Source of the DNA: Macrostomum hystrix
Lineage: Eukaryota > Platyhelminthes > Macrostomidae
Direction: 5' to 3'
Assembly (NCBI GenBank): GCA_950097015.1
Contig: CATNEN010000002.1
Coordinates: 2,046,001-2,110,000, forward strand
Length of the DNA stretch: 64,000 nucleotides
This document shows positions 51,785-62,314 of this stretch, in pieces. How positions within the stretch are numbered: the first letter of the stretch is position 1; each line of letters starts with the position of its first letter. The notes beneath the pieces are model-generated. The model did not search any database. It had not been told where the DNA came from and was given only the letters and a program-made list of their open reading frames with translations. Made by a program: the position numbers and the translations under genes.

Positions 51785-52095
51785 TGGGACAAGTTGGGAC
51801 ACTCAAAAGGGTAATTGGGATCTTCTGGGAAAGTGGGATAAATCATTACTAGGATCTTTAAGAAAATAGGGGACAAACAGCAATTGGGATTTTTAATACA
51901 GGAGGGGATAAACAACGATTGGGATCTTCTAGACAAGTGGGGTGCGTGTTAAATGGGATCTTCCAGACCAACATGGATAAATAATAATTTTTTTAGACAA
52001 TCAGGATGCATAATGGCTGGGATATTCTAGAAAAGAATGGAAAATAATGATTGGTATATTTCAGAAAAGTGGGAGAAAAACAGGCAGAACAAACA
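51785..52095. repeat. Degenerate repeat in paralogue B, intron 4
   Basis: Irregular units of about 40 bases with gattgggatcttctagacaa and gtgggataaa. The unit reaches into the damaged start and end of exon 5, where gggataaatgggataaat interrupts the homology to gene A. Confidence 0.65.
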
Positions 52096-52389
52096 AATTG
52101 GGGAACAGACATTTATTCCTGTGACTAACCACTGGAAATGATGCCAAAGGTCTGCACGTCGGTAACAGCAGCGCCAGTCAAACTGTTGGCAAAGTCCAGC
52201 GCCCTAGTCAGAACAGTCCGATAGTCCTCGTACCTGACTGGCGGCTGCATGGGACCGGCCCGGCTATTAGGGTGCACGTTGGGCACAAACACCTGCGCAT
52301 AGGGGGAAATTGGGACTGGGATTGTGGGGGATTGGAGAATTAACGACAGTAAGTGAGTAAATGAAGGAGAGGGCATAGGAATGGGGGGG

Positions 52390-53400
52390 AGGGAGAGAAG
52401 TAAGAGTAGATTGGGGAGGGTAGACAAGAGAGGGTAGATAAGAGAGGGTAGATAGGAGATGGTAGATAGGAGAGTGTAGACTGGGGAGGGTAGATAGAAG
52501 AGGGTAGATAGCAGAGACCGAGAGGGTAGATATGAGAGGGTAGATAGGAGAGTGTAGACTGGGGAGGGTAGATAGAAGAGGGTAGATAGCAGAGACCGAG
52601 AGGGTAGATATGAGAGGGTAGATAGGAGAGGGTAGATATGAGAGGATAGATTAATTACTGTCTAAGGGTAGATAGGAGAAGGTAGATAGGAGAGGGTAGA
52701 CTGGGGAAGGTAGATAGAAGAGGGTAGATAGCAGAGGGTAGATAGCAGAGGGTAGATAGGAGAGGGTAGATATGAGAGGGTAGATAGGAGAGGGTAGAAG
52801 ATATAAGAGGGTAGGTAGGAGAGGGTAGATATGAGAGGGTAGATAGGAGAGGGTAGATATGAGAGGGTAGATAGGAGAGGGTAGAAGATATAAGAGGGTA
52901 GGTAGGAGAGGGTAGATAGGAGAGGGTAGATAGGAGAGGGTAGATAGGAGAGGGTAGACTGGGAAGGGTAGATAGAAGAGGGTAGATAGCAGAGGGTAGA
53001 TAGGAGAGGATAGATAGGAGAGGGTAGATATAAGAGGGTAGGTAGGAGAGGGTAGATAGGAGAGGGTAGATAGGAGGGTAGATAGGAGCGGGTAGATAGG
53101 AGAGGATAGATAGGAGAGGGTAGATTGGAGAGGATAGATAGCAGAGGGTAGATAGCAGAGGGTAGATAGCAGAGGGTAGATAGGAGAGGGTAGATAGGAG
53201 AGGGTAGATTGGGGAGGGTAGATAAAAGAGGGTAGATAGCAGAGGGTAGATAGCAGAGGGTATATAGGAGAGGGTAGATAGGAGAGGGTAGATTGGGGAG
53301 GGTAGATAAAAGAGGGTAGATAGGAGAGTGTAGATTGGGGAGGGTATATAGGAGGGTAGATTGGGGAGGGTAGATAAGAGAGGGTGGATAGCAGAGGGCA
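52390..53400. repeat. 14-15 base purine-rich minisatellite in intron 3 of paralogue B
   Basis: More than 65 copies of gagggtagataggaga with variants tagcaga, tatgaga, ttgggga and aagataaga. On the gene strand this is a polypyrimidine array (ctctcctatctaccc). Long minus frames rich in S, L, P and Y are artefacts. Confidence 0.94.
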
Positions 53401-54194
53401 GACACAGACTCACCTCCACGCCAACCTCCTGCGGAGTGACAGGTTGGCCAAGTACATAAAACAGTCGGTAATAGAACAATCGCATTCTGGTGACATTGGG
53501 CATGTGCCATTGTCCTGTAGAGTCCACATCAAATTTTCTTTGATCCAGGGCGCACCTCATCAGAAGGGGTTTGAATGCCGCAGATTTTACCAGGTGGCGG
53601 GTTGTCAGCCAGCCAGCTGTTTAGTCGGGGCTGTTTAACTGGGAAAACGAAAGATCTCTGTTCAAGCTTCAGCATGGCATTGATGTACCACAGCTGGACT
53701 GGCTCGGTAGCGACTCCGTCACCGTTAACTCCCTGACGACACCACAGACGCAGGCCGATGACGTAGGGCCGGATGAAAAGTTGAGCCTCTTGCTGAAGAG
53801 ATTCCTCAGGCAGCGGGTCGCCCCGGATGCTGGCCACGCGTTCGATGCATTCGCAACGAATCAGGGAGACGCCGCGGTTGCTAGCCAACCAGCTGTTGGC
53901 CGCCGACATCACCGTGCTGAACGGGTAGGGATAGTTTCGGGCAATTCTTTTATTTGATCGTGTACAGTTGTTCAGTCCGTGGACTAAAAATGTTGCCACA
54001 ATCATCTAACTTTCTAATTTAGCTGATTTTAAAAACAATTTTACAGTTTGCAGCGATATATTATAACAGGATGTGAATGGGATTGAGAAACCTGTCAATG
54101 GATTAGGATTTCTGTCTAGGGATTAGGATTTCCGTCTAGAAATTACGTCTAGGCATCACGTTTAGGGATCAGGAATCCCGTCCAGAAGGCACCA

Positions 54195-54425
54195 AGACCC
54201 CTGAGCCCGATTCCACGGCGAGGCCACACTTATCTGGGGCGTAGCCGTGGAAAGAAGGCTTGCAGGGATCCCAGGGAGCTCGCGAGCTTGTAGTCCGATT
54301 AACAAACTCCAAAGCGCAGTGAAAGCCTACGCTGCCTGACGACGAGAAAGTCAGGGCAGATGTAAACCAGTGTGTGTGTGTGCTCAGGAGTCAGCGGAAT
54401 GGGCAGAAGTAAATTTTAATCTAGT
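54195..54425 (-). repeat. Dispersed repeat family R1, copy 3, inverted
   Basis: Its reverse complement shares with 6255-6490 the blocks gctgactcctgagcacacac, acatctgccctgactttctc, gtcgtca and the ttccacggctacgcccc / cctcgccgtggaatcg pair. It lies in the intron between exons 2 and 3 of paralogue B and is absent from gene A, so it inserted after the duplication. Confidence 0.72.
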
Positions 54426-54844
54426 AATATTAGTATATAAGAAGCTATCGGCATAAACAAGATGGGACTCACTGAAATGGTAAAAACTGTGGACAGCGGT
54501 GAGTCTGCAGACAGCCCGGAGCTACACAGACGGGAAAGAAGTCGACGGCAGTCAGCGGCTGCTGCTGCTGATGCGGCTCCAACGGCAGCTCTGGATAGGT
54601 CCTTATAGCCAAGTCTGAACCGTCCGGCTGAGACGACGAGGGGAGCGGCGGCGGCGGCGGCGGAGGATAGAAAACTGCCGTGTCACCTGGTACATATCGA
54701 GGTATCTGAATTATGTCCGAATCTAAAAAAACAGCAGCGAAAATTTGAAATATTTTTGCTAAACTAATAGTTGAAACAAATGCAACCAAAACTACACTTG
54801 TTCATATTCAAAAATACATGCCGATCTTTAGTGAGGACACATGC

Positions 54845-55330
54845 CACCTGCCGCTGTAAAACACAATCGCCCACGCACTACAAATATATTACTTATCCGC
54901 CCACGCACTCTAAAATCAACCCATCCGCCCACGCACTCTGAAATTAATAGCCCATACGCCCACGCACTCTAAAATCAACCCATCCGCCCACGCACTCTAA
55001 AATCAACCCATCCGCCCACGCACTCTGAAATTAATAACCCATCCGCCCACGCACTCTTAAATTAATAACCCATCCGCCCACGCACTCTGAAATTAATAAC
55101 CCATCCGCCCACGCACTGTAACATTAATTACCCATTCGCCCACGCACTGCAACATTAATTACCCACCCGCCCACGCACTGCAACATTGATTACCCATCCG
55201 CCCACGCACTATAACATTGATTACCCAACCGCCCACGCACTATAACATTGATTACCCAACCGCCCACGCACTATAACATTGATTACCCATCCGCCCACGC
55301 ACACTAAAATCAACCGACCCGCCCACGCAC
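54845..55330. repeat. 24-25 base minisatellite upstream of paralogue B exon 2
   Basis: About 20 copies of ccgcccacgcactctaaaat plus caacccat, with variants gaaattaataaccc and ataacattgattaccc. It shares the cgcccacgcactctaaaa core with the intron 1 array of gene A. Confidence 0.93.
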
Positions 55331-56279
55331 TCCAAACAGCACAATACCCAAGGCATTTTGCAGGACCTGCTGGCTGGAATTATTGTTTACAGAGGACTGA
55401 CTGATAATTGTATAATAACGCTTAAGCCTACTGTATTAGGTTCCTTAACTTAGCGAGAATGAATTTAATCGCGTTACAACATGTAAAATAAATAATTGAT
55501 TTATTATTCCTTAAAATGTATAAAAAAACTAGGGATTGCAGTCGCCTCGTAAATGAGGGGTCTAAAATAGTAGCATGGCTTTCTTTTTCATCTATGCTAC
55601 AGTAATTACATTCTATGCAATAGTTATAAAACTAAAACAATTTAGGCAGCTGTAAAAGTACATAAATTATGTTTAGTATTAAAAAATAGTTAAAGCCGAA
55701 AATGCAGACAGAATTGTTAATTAACAATAAAAATGATGCAGATTTTAGAGCACCTGACTTAATTAAAAGCAACAATAACCCTACACACTACTGATAAAGA
55801 ATGAGAGAGTAGTATATTGCGGACATGTACATAAAAAATTTTAGATAGGAAAAACGAAATGCACAAAATAAAACATTTGATAAGATTAATTTACCCCTTT
55901 GTCGTCAGTTATTCAATTGAGAATTGAGCAGAGTTGATAAAAAGACTTCGATGCTTGAAAAAACAGCTTAATCAGTGGCCAAATCTACCTAGAAACACGA
56001 CTTAGGCGGACTATAAATAAGTACTGAAATTCTGGGGATGGTGGATTATTGGGGAAACAAAATGGGACGACAAAATGGGAGACGGAACTAAAAACTGAGG
56101 AGGCGACAGACTTGAGAATAGGTCGTGGGGTTGGCTGCTACGAACAATGCGAGCCATTTATATTTTGGCATTGGACAGCGGGATTGCATAAGACGAAATG
56201 GGATTGAGGTTGGATAGTAGCTTTTCGAATTAAGCAAAGAAAGGACAATGCGTTTGAAACGGAAACTAGGGAAGTTGGG

Positions 56280-56505
56280 AGCGGAAAATGGGAAAGTACG
56301 GAGGGGTAACTGATTAAGTAGGGAGCGGAAACTGGAAGTAGGGAGCGGAAACTGTGGAAGTAGGAGAGGAAACTGTGGAAGTAGGGGCGGAAACTGGGAA
56401 AGTAGGGAGCGGAAACTGAGGAAGTAGGGAGCGGAAACTGAGGAAGAAGGGAGCGGAAACTGAGGAAGTAGGGGCGGAAAATGGGGAAGTAGGGAGCGGA
56501 AATTG
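56280..56505. repeat. 22-base minisatellite downstream of the RhoGEF gene
   Basis: About 10 copies of gcggaaactgaggaagtagg plus ga. It is the same unit family as the arrays at 58095-58330 and 61435-62035 inside the RhoGEF gene. Confidence 0.9.
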
Positions 56506-56559
56506 GGGCAGTCAATAAGCACACCGCAAGTGATGAGATCATTAAACGCCATTGCATCC

Positions 56560-59500
56560 TCACAGCAGAGTACAGGTTCGCTTAGCAACTAAAAACCGAG
56601 GCCCGCCAACAGCATTAGCGACCACATTCTCGGCGACGTGACTAGGTTGAGCGTCGGGCTGATCGTCCTGCGTTAGAATGACGGGCTCCTCCAGGTCAGC
56701 AAGGTTGACTCCGGCGCCAACGCCGACACTCTCCGAAGCCATGGTCGAGTCGGAGCCGCCGCCGACGCAGCAGCGCCGCGGCGTGACGCACAGAAAATCG
56801 GGCACTCCTCGCCCGACGCTGTCCGAGTCGGCATCGGCGGCATCGTGCTCGGCTACGTTGGCAGCATCAGCGGAATCGCCGACAAAGCAAGACCTACGAA
56901 CCAATAATAAACGACGTCGTTTAGACTCGTCAAATTCGTGGGCTTGTCGTCGACTGTCGTCAGTTTGATCGTTAACGAAGGCCGTCAGCGCGGAGGACGA
57001 GGAAGCTGTTGTCGCTGACGCCGTCACCTCTTGGCGCCTTTTGCGGTCGAGGCGACGTTCGAATCTGGACAATTGGTTTGGCACAGATTTGCAGATGGAG
57101 TCAACGATTGAGGGACACACAGGCACACAGAACAGACACACCAAGGACAGGCAGACACTTAGCACAGACAGACACTTAGGACAGACAGACACACAGAACA
57201 GACACCTGGGACAGGCAGACACTTAGGACAGACAGACACATAGGACAGACAGACACATAGGACAGACAGACACATAGGACAGACAGACACATAGGACAGA
57301 CAGACACATAGGACAGACAGACACATAGGACAGACAGACACATAGGACAGGCAGTCGCACGCAGACCTGGCAAACTGAGCACCCCGCATCGGCCTCTTGG
57401 CGCTGCTCTCCTTGCGCAGACTCTGCCTATCAGCCAGCACGCGCCTGACGGCGGCTTCAATGGCGGCTAGCCAAGCCTCGGCTTCGTCGGAGTCGGGGCA
57501 GAAGAGCAGCAGTCGCTGGGTGCGGCAGGTGACGCAGAACAGGCTGGGCGCTCCGGCTTCGAAGAGTCGCTCAACTCGGCAATGGTGCAGCGGGAATACC
57601 GAGCAGCATACGGAGTCGGGCGGAGGGCGAGCGTAGAGCAGAATGTCGGTGAAGAGCATCACGTCTCTGTGGATGAAAGAGCGTACAGTAGCGGACAATA
57701 GATAATCATAAAAATAACTGTAACTGTAACTGATTACACGCGCCTCAATGGGCCAGACCTGGACGCGCAGCCGACAGCACAGCCGCAGCTATTCCGCAGC
57801 GCATCTGAAGGCTGCCTACGGTTCAGTCCATGGACCGAGAGAGACGCCACACCCACTGATGCTGGTACCCATTTAACAGGACATAGCTTGTTCCAGCGTA
57901 GGCAGGAATCGAACCCCCGACCTTCAAGTCGTGAGTCCGACGCCCTAACCATTAAGCTACAACTCTGACCAATAAGCTACAACCCCCAAGGGGTTTTTAG
58001 AGAATTTTAAAATCTTAACAGCAACAATATAAGCAAAACAAGATTTAAAAGTTCAGGGATTTAAAATATCACCCTAGACCATAACAACGAGTAAAGAGAG
58101 AAACCTAGGAAAGTAGAGAGCGGAAACTAGGTAAGTAGAGAGCGGAAACTAGGAAAGAAGAGAGCGGAAACTAGGAAAGTAGAGAGCGGAAACTAGGTAA
58201 GTAGAGAGCGGAAACTAGGAAAGTAGAGAGCGGAAACTAGGAAACTAGGAAAGTAGGGAGCGGAAACTAGGAAAGTAGGGAGCGGAAACTAAGAAAGTAG
58301 GGAGCGGAAACTAGGAAAGTAGGGAGCCGATACTATTGAATCTTTACTTATTCTAACCATACAGAAATGTCTCAAATCACTAGAAACTAGGTGACTTAGA
58401 ATAGCAGGCTAGGCGTTGCTATAGAAACCAAAGGGAGAGAGACAGAAAGGGTGAGCTATCTGGAGGCATAAAGTACTGGAAGCAAAGCATAAAAAGCACC
58501 GGCAGTGTTGGAGGAGAGGACTCAAAACACCCACCCAGCCAAAACCCGTCACCCAACTAGACCAGATAGTCTAGAGCTAGTCGGTTAGCAGGCCGCATAG
58601 CAGCTAGAAAGCAGCCAGGCAGTCCGTTGCTATGCGCACAATTTTTTTAGAACTAAAGCGCTTTGTCTGTCGAAACCATGTACGATGAAAATATTCTATC
58701 TAATCTAGGTTTTGCTTAGCAAAGCCCGTAGACTGAATTTGATTTCAGAATCAATTCATCAATTCCCAGGGCAGAGAGGGGAGAGAAGGGAAGAGAAAAG
58801 TTATAGAGCAAAGAGGATAGAAATAAGGGGAGAGAGGAAAGAGGGGAGAAGGAATGGACGACAGGGAAGAGGGTAGAGTAAGGAAAAGAGGGAAGGGGAG
58901 ACAGGGAAGAGGAGAGAGGAAAGAGGAGAGAGGGAAGGGGAGGATAAAGGTAAGGGGAGAAAGGGAAGAGGGGAGGGGAGAGAGGGAGCGAGAGAGGGAA
59001 GGTATAGAGATGAAGAGAAACAGGAAAAGAAGCCTCACCTGTCCCTGGCCTGTCCGCCCGCCCTGTCCACCTTCTTGAGCAGGCCTCGTTTGAGCAGCGC
59101 CCGTCCAGGAGCCAACAGCTTCGGAGCGCCGCTCAGCGACCTCTGCACAGCCAGCAGCTCCTCGGCGCTCTGCTGCGAGCGGACGGTGTCGTTGATGTGG
59201 CGAGCCACCTCGGCCACCTGTGCCGCGCTGCGCTGCAGTGTGGAATAGTCCGGATGTCCGGTGGGGGTGCAGCGGAGCAGCTGGGTGAGCAGCAGCTCGT
59301 ATCTGCAGGGTTGGGGGTGGGGCAGCTCATCTTGAATTGAACGCGGAAATCAGAGTTCTCTCTAAAATCCAAAAAATTTTTATCAATTGCATAATATAAT
59401 ACAAAATATAATTAAAAAATTACTTATTACCCCCAAATCTAAAATATTTAAGTAACTCCCTAAAGATCAGAAGTGTAAAATCCTCAATCCCACAAAATAG

Positions 59501-62314
59501 TACAAAATTTAAACAAAAATTCTCCCATTACATTCCACAAATGTAAAAAATTCCCAATCACACAGAAATGAAAAATCCTCATCAATCACAAAAAATCCTC
59601 AATCACACAGAAATAAAAAATCCTCATCAATCACAAAAACTCCTCATCAATCACAAAGAAATAAAAAATCCTCATCAATCACAAAGAAATAAAAACTCCT
59701 CATCAATCACAAAGAAATAAAAACTCCTCATCAATCACAAAGAAATAAAAAATCCTCATCAATCACAAAGAAATAAAAAATCCTCATCAATCACAAAGAA
59801 ATAAAAAATCCTCATCAATCACAAAGAAATAAAAAATCCTCATCAATCACAAAGAAATAAAAAATCCTCATCAATCACAAAGAAATAAAAAATCCTCATC
59901 AATCACAAAGAAATAAAAACTCCTCATCAATCACAAAGAAATAAAAACTCCTCATCAATCACAAAGAAATAAAAAATCCTCATCAATCACAAAGAAATAA
60001 AAAATCCTCATCAATCACAAAGAAATAAAAAATCCTCATCAATCACAAAGAAATAAAAAATCCTCATCAATCACAAAGAAATAAAAAATCCTCATCAATC
60101 ACAAAGAAATAAAAAATCCTCATCAATCACAAAGAAATAAAAACTCCTCATCAATCACAAAGAAATAAAAACTCCTCATCAATCACAAAGAAATAAAAAA
60201 TCCTCATCAATCACAAAGAAATAAAAAATCCTCATCAATCACAAAGAAATAAAAACTCCTCATCAATCACAAAGAAATAAAAAATCCTCATCAATCACAA
60301 AGAAATAAAAAATCCTCATCAATCACAAAGAAATAAAAACTCCTCATCAATCACAAAGAAATAAAAAATCCTCATCAATCACAAAAAATCCTCAATCACA
60401 TAGAAATAAAAAATCTTCATTAATACCACAGAAAAAAATCCTCAATTCCACAGAAGACCCAATCATAAAAAATCCTCAATTACACAGAAAAAATCCTCAT
60501 AAATCACACTATCATCGAAAATCCTGATTCTAAAAAGTCGAAATATTAATTTCTCACTTAAACTGAAAATCCCAATGACAAAAAAAGAAAATCCTTAATC
60601 TCACCGAATTAAAAATCCCTCATCCAACTAAAATCGAAAATCCCCAATAATACTAAAAATAAAAAACTCCCAAATCCCACCTAACTAGAAAATTTACCTG
60701 GGCACTCGTTGAACGGGCATAATTAGCAGCGCATTTAATTGCATCTGCACCTCGGGTCTTGACTCGGCCCGTCTAACAAAGCCTGCCAGCCTGGTACTAT
60801 TGGCTAGCTGGCGCTCCAGAATCGCCTGAGCTCGCATATGGTGCCTGGCGTACACTGAGTAGATCTTCAGGTACGGAGCCAGCTGGCAGAATGCATGCGC
60901 CGGACCAATGAAATTGGATTCAATGTACTTCTGCTGCTGCTGCTGCTGCTGCCGCTGAAGTAGTTCTAGCAGCTCTCTAGATAGATTAGGACTTTATGTT
61001 TTAATAAAAAGTGGGTTAATGGGAGATTCTAGGGTTGGGTCAATGGGAAATTTCTGTGATGGGTCAATGGGAGATTTCTGTGATGGGTCAATGGGAGATT
61101 TCTGTGATGGGTCAATGTGAGATTTCTGTGATGGGTCAATGGGAGATTTCTGTGATGGGTCAATGGGAGATTTCTCTGGTGGTTCAATCGGAGATTTCTA
61201 TTGTGGATCAGATGGAATCTCTTACTTAGGATAGGAAACATTTTGCTGATATTTAAATATACATAAAAATATTTTTAATTTCAAAATAATTTCTATTTGA
61301 TCTACAAAGTAGTAACGGCAGCACATCTTAGTAGTGCGTTAGGAAGACTGTCTGACATTTAAGTTTAATTAGGGAGAGGAAAATCTAATCTGAGGACCAA
61401 TAGTTAGATAGTATACAGTGGAAATATACTAAAAGGGAGCGGAAACAGGGAGAGTAGGGAGCAGAAACTGGTATAGTAGAGAGCGGAAAATGAAATAGTA
61501 GAGAGCGGAAAGTATAAGAAAAGGAAGCGGAAAAAATGAAAGTAGGGAGCGGAAACTAGGAGAGTAGGGAGCGGAAACTGGGAGAGTAGGGAGCGGAAAC
61601 TGGGAGAGTAGGGAGCGGAAACTGGGAGAGTAGGGAGCGGAAACTGGGAGAGTAGGGAGCGGAAACTGGAAGAGTAGGGAGCGGAAACTGGGAGAGTAGG
61701 GAGCGGAAACTGGGAGAGTAGGGAGCGGAAACTGGGAGAGTAGGGAGCGGAAACTGGGAGAGTAGGGAGCGGAAACTGGGAGAGTAGGGAGCGGAAACGG
61801 GAAGAGTAGGGAGCGGAAACTGGGAGAGTAGGGAGCGGAAACTGGGAGAGTAGGGAGCGGAAACTGGGAGAGTAGGGAGCGGAAACTGGAAGAGTAGGGA
61901 GCGGAAACTGGGAGAGTAGGGAGCGGAAACTGGGAGAGTAGGGAGCGGAAACTGGGAGAGTAGGGAGCGGAAACTGGGAGAGTAGGGAGCGGAAACTGGG
62001 AGAGTAGGGAGCGGAAACTGGGAGAGTAGGGAGCGGTAAAAAATAAACTGGAAGCAGTACCTATTAAGCTGAACAATCTGGCTTAAGTTGCCAAACACAG
62101 CAGCGTGAGCATCGCTGGGCATTAGATCCTCACTTAGTCGCAATGGCGCCTCAAAATATCTCGTCAGCAGCCGCAGGTATCGCAGGTATTTCTCCTCGGA
62201 TTCGAGAAGTTCGCCGACGATGCGAGATCGACGCGTCGCTAGCGACGGCGAGTCGCCAGTTACAACATCGTCGAGAGCCTCCGCCGACTGGGGCGACGAT
62301 GGCAGCGAGAGAGA
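56560..62314 (-). CDS. Dbl-family RhoGEF (DH-PH), 5' end missing
   Basis: Exons in coding order: 62314-62061, 60976-60698, 59302-59039, 57666-57367, 57064-56560. They join to 533 codons plus stop; the first exon opens with an acceptor and no start codon, so at least one upstream exon is missing or unseen. The DH domain, which exchanges nucleotide on Rho GTPases, spans about residues 25-205: IVGELLESEEKYLRYLRLLT (first conserved region), LIMPVQRVPRYELLLTQLL (third). A PH domain follows (LLKRGLLKKVDRAGG, DVMLFTDILLYARPP, ending EAEAWLAAIEAAV). The C-terminal exon is basic, then serine- and acidic-rich with no named domain. The DH-PH order resembles the FGD and small ARHGEF groups, but no FYVE domain is seen. 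A polyglutamine run lies inside the DH domain. The donor of the PH exon (GTCTGC) is weak, so that junction is less sure. Confidence 0.87.
57140..57355. repeat. 17-base minisatellite in the RhoGEF intron between PH and C-terminal exons
   Basis: About 12 copies of acagacagacacatagg, less regular on the left side (acacagaacagac). It fills the intron 57065-57366. Confidence 0.9.
57735..57962 (-). repeat. tRNA-derived SINE, copy 3, in a RhoGEF intron
   Basis: This is the best-preserved copy. On minus it begins ttgtagcttaatggttaggg (box A), then a pseudo-anticodon arm, then box B ggttcgattcc (plus positions 57905-57915), followed by the shared body. A true tRNA gene is unlikely because no matching acceptor stem can be formed and a long body follows. 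Confidence 0.85.
58095..58330. repeat. 22-base minisatellite in RhoGEF intron 3
   Basis: About 10 copies of ggaaactaggaaagtagaga plus gc. It is related to 56280-56505 and 61435-62035. Confidence 0.92.
58765..59030. repeat. Purine-rich low-complexity tract in RhoGEF intron 3
   Basis: An irregular (gagaggga)-like tract ending at the 59039 exon donor. On the gene strand it is a pyrimidine tract directly downstream of the 5' splice site. Confidence 0.85.
59550..60410. repeat. 28-base minisatellite in RhoGEF intron 2
   Basis: About 29 copies of a 28-base unit, tcacaaagaaataaaaaatc then ctcatcaa, with aaaact as the only common variant. It is very homogeneous, which indicates recent expansion. Degenerate edges extend from 59460 to 60650. 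Confidence 0.95.
61020..61205. repeat. 24-base minisatellite in RhoGEF intron 1
   Basis: About eight copies of gggtcaatgggagatttctg plus tgat. The core gtcaatgggagatttct is shared with the large array at 62340-63720. Confidence 0.92.
61435..62040. repeat. 22-base minisatellite in RhoGEF intron 1
   Basis: About 27 copies of ggaaactgggagagtaggga plus gc, with very few changes over most of the array. On the gene strand each unit is a pyrimidine tract followed by CAG. It ends a few bases from the donor at 62061. Confidence 0.95.

Larger units (their letters stand above)
49921..54722 (-). pseudogene. Decayed paralogue B of unknown-family gene A
   Basis: Exons matching A2-A8 can be found at 54722-54473, 53916-53414, 52292-52130, about 51771-51600, 51547-51382, 51213-51089 and 49990-49921, most with conserved length and splice sites. 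Damage is widespread. No exon 1 is found. Exon 3 lacks about 36 residues and has a +1 shift near 53566. The acceptor of exon 5 reads CG instead of AG, and its donor is not recognisable. Exon 7 is 2 bases short, which breaks the frame. The last exon ends SVQGGAA, without the polyglutamine and CaaX-like end. A functional gene with assembly errors is unlikely given several independent lesions, but some could be sequencing errors. Confidence 0.78.
54723..56559. other. Spacer between paralogue B and the RhoGEF gene
   Basis: The left part holds the 54845-55330 array. From 55340 to 56270 the sequence is AT-rich without a gene, and no exon 1 of paralogue B is visible. The right part holds the 56280-56505 array downstream of the RhoGEF stop codon. 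Confidence 0.6.

Noticed and set aside
52655-53560. Long LPSPIYPLLST-type frames on minus
   Set aside because: A minisatellite in intron 3 of paralogue B; only the 53414-53560 end overlaps a real (decayed) exon.
49921-54722. Paralogue B as an intact gene
   Set aside because: Missing first exon, frameshifts in two exons, a lost acceptor and a 36-residue deletion cannot all be bridged by normal splicing.
57900-57962. A tRNA gene on minus
   Set aside because: Box A and box B are present, but no acceptor stem pairs and the sequence continues into a shared SINE body with two further copies in the window.
61429-62143. Frames with repeated SAPYSPSFRSLL on minus
   Set aside because: A 22-base array in the RhoGEF intron; the supported exon begins at 62061.
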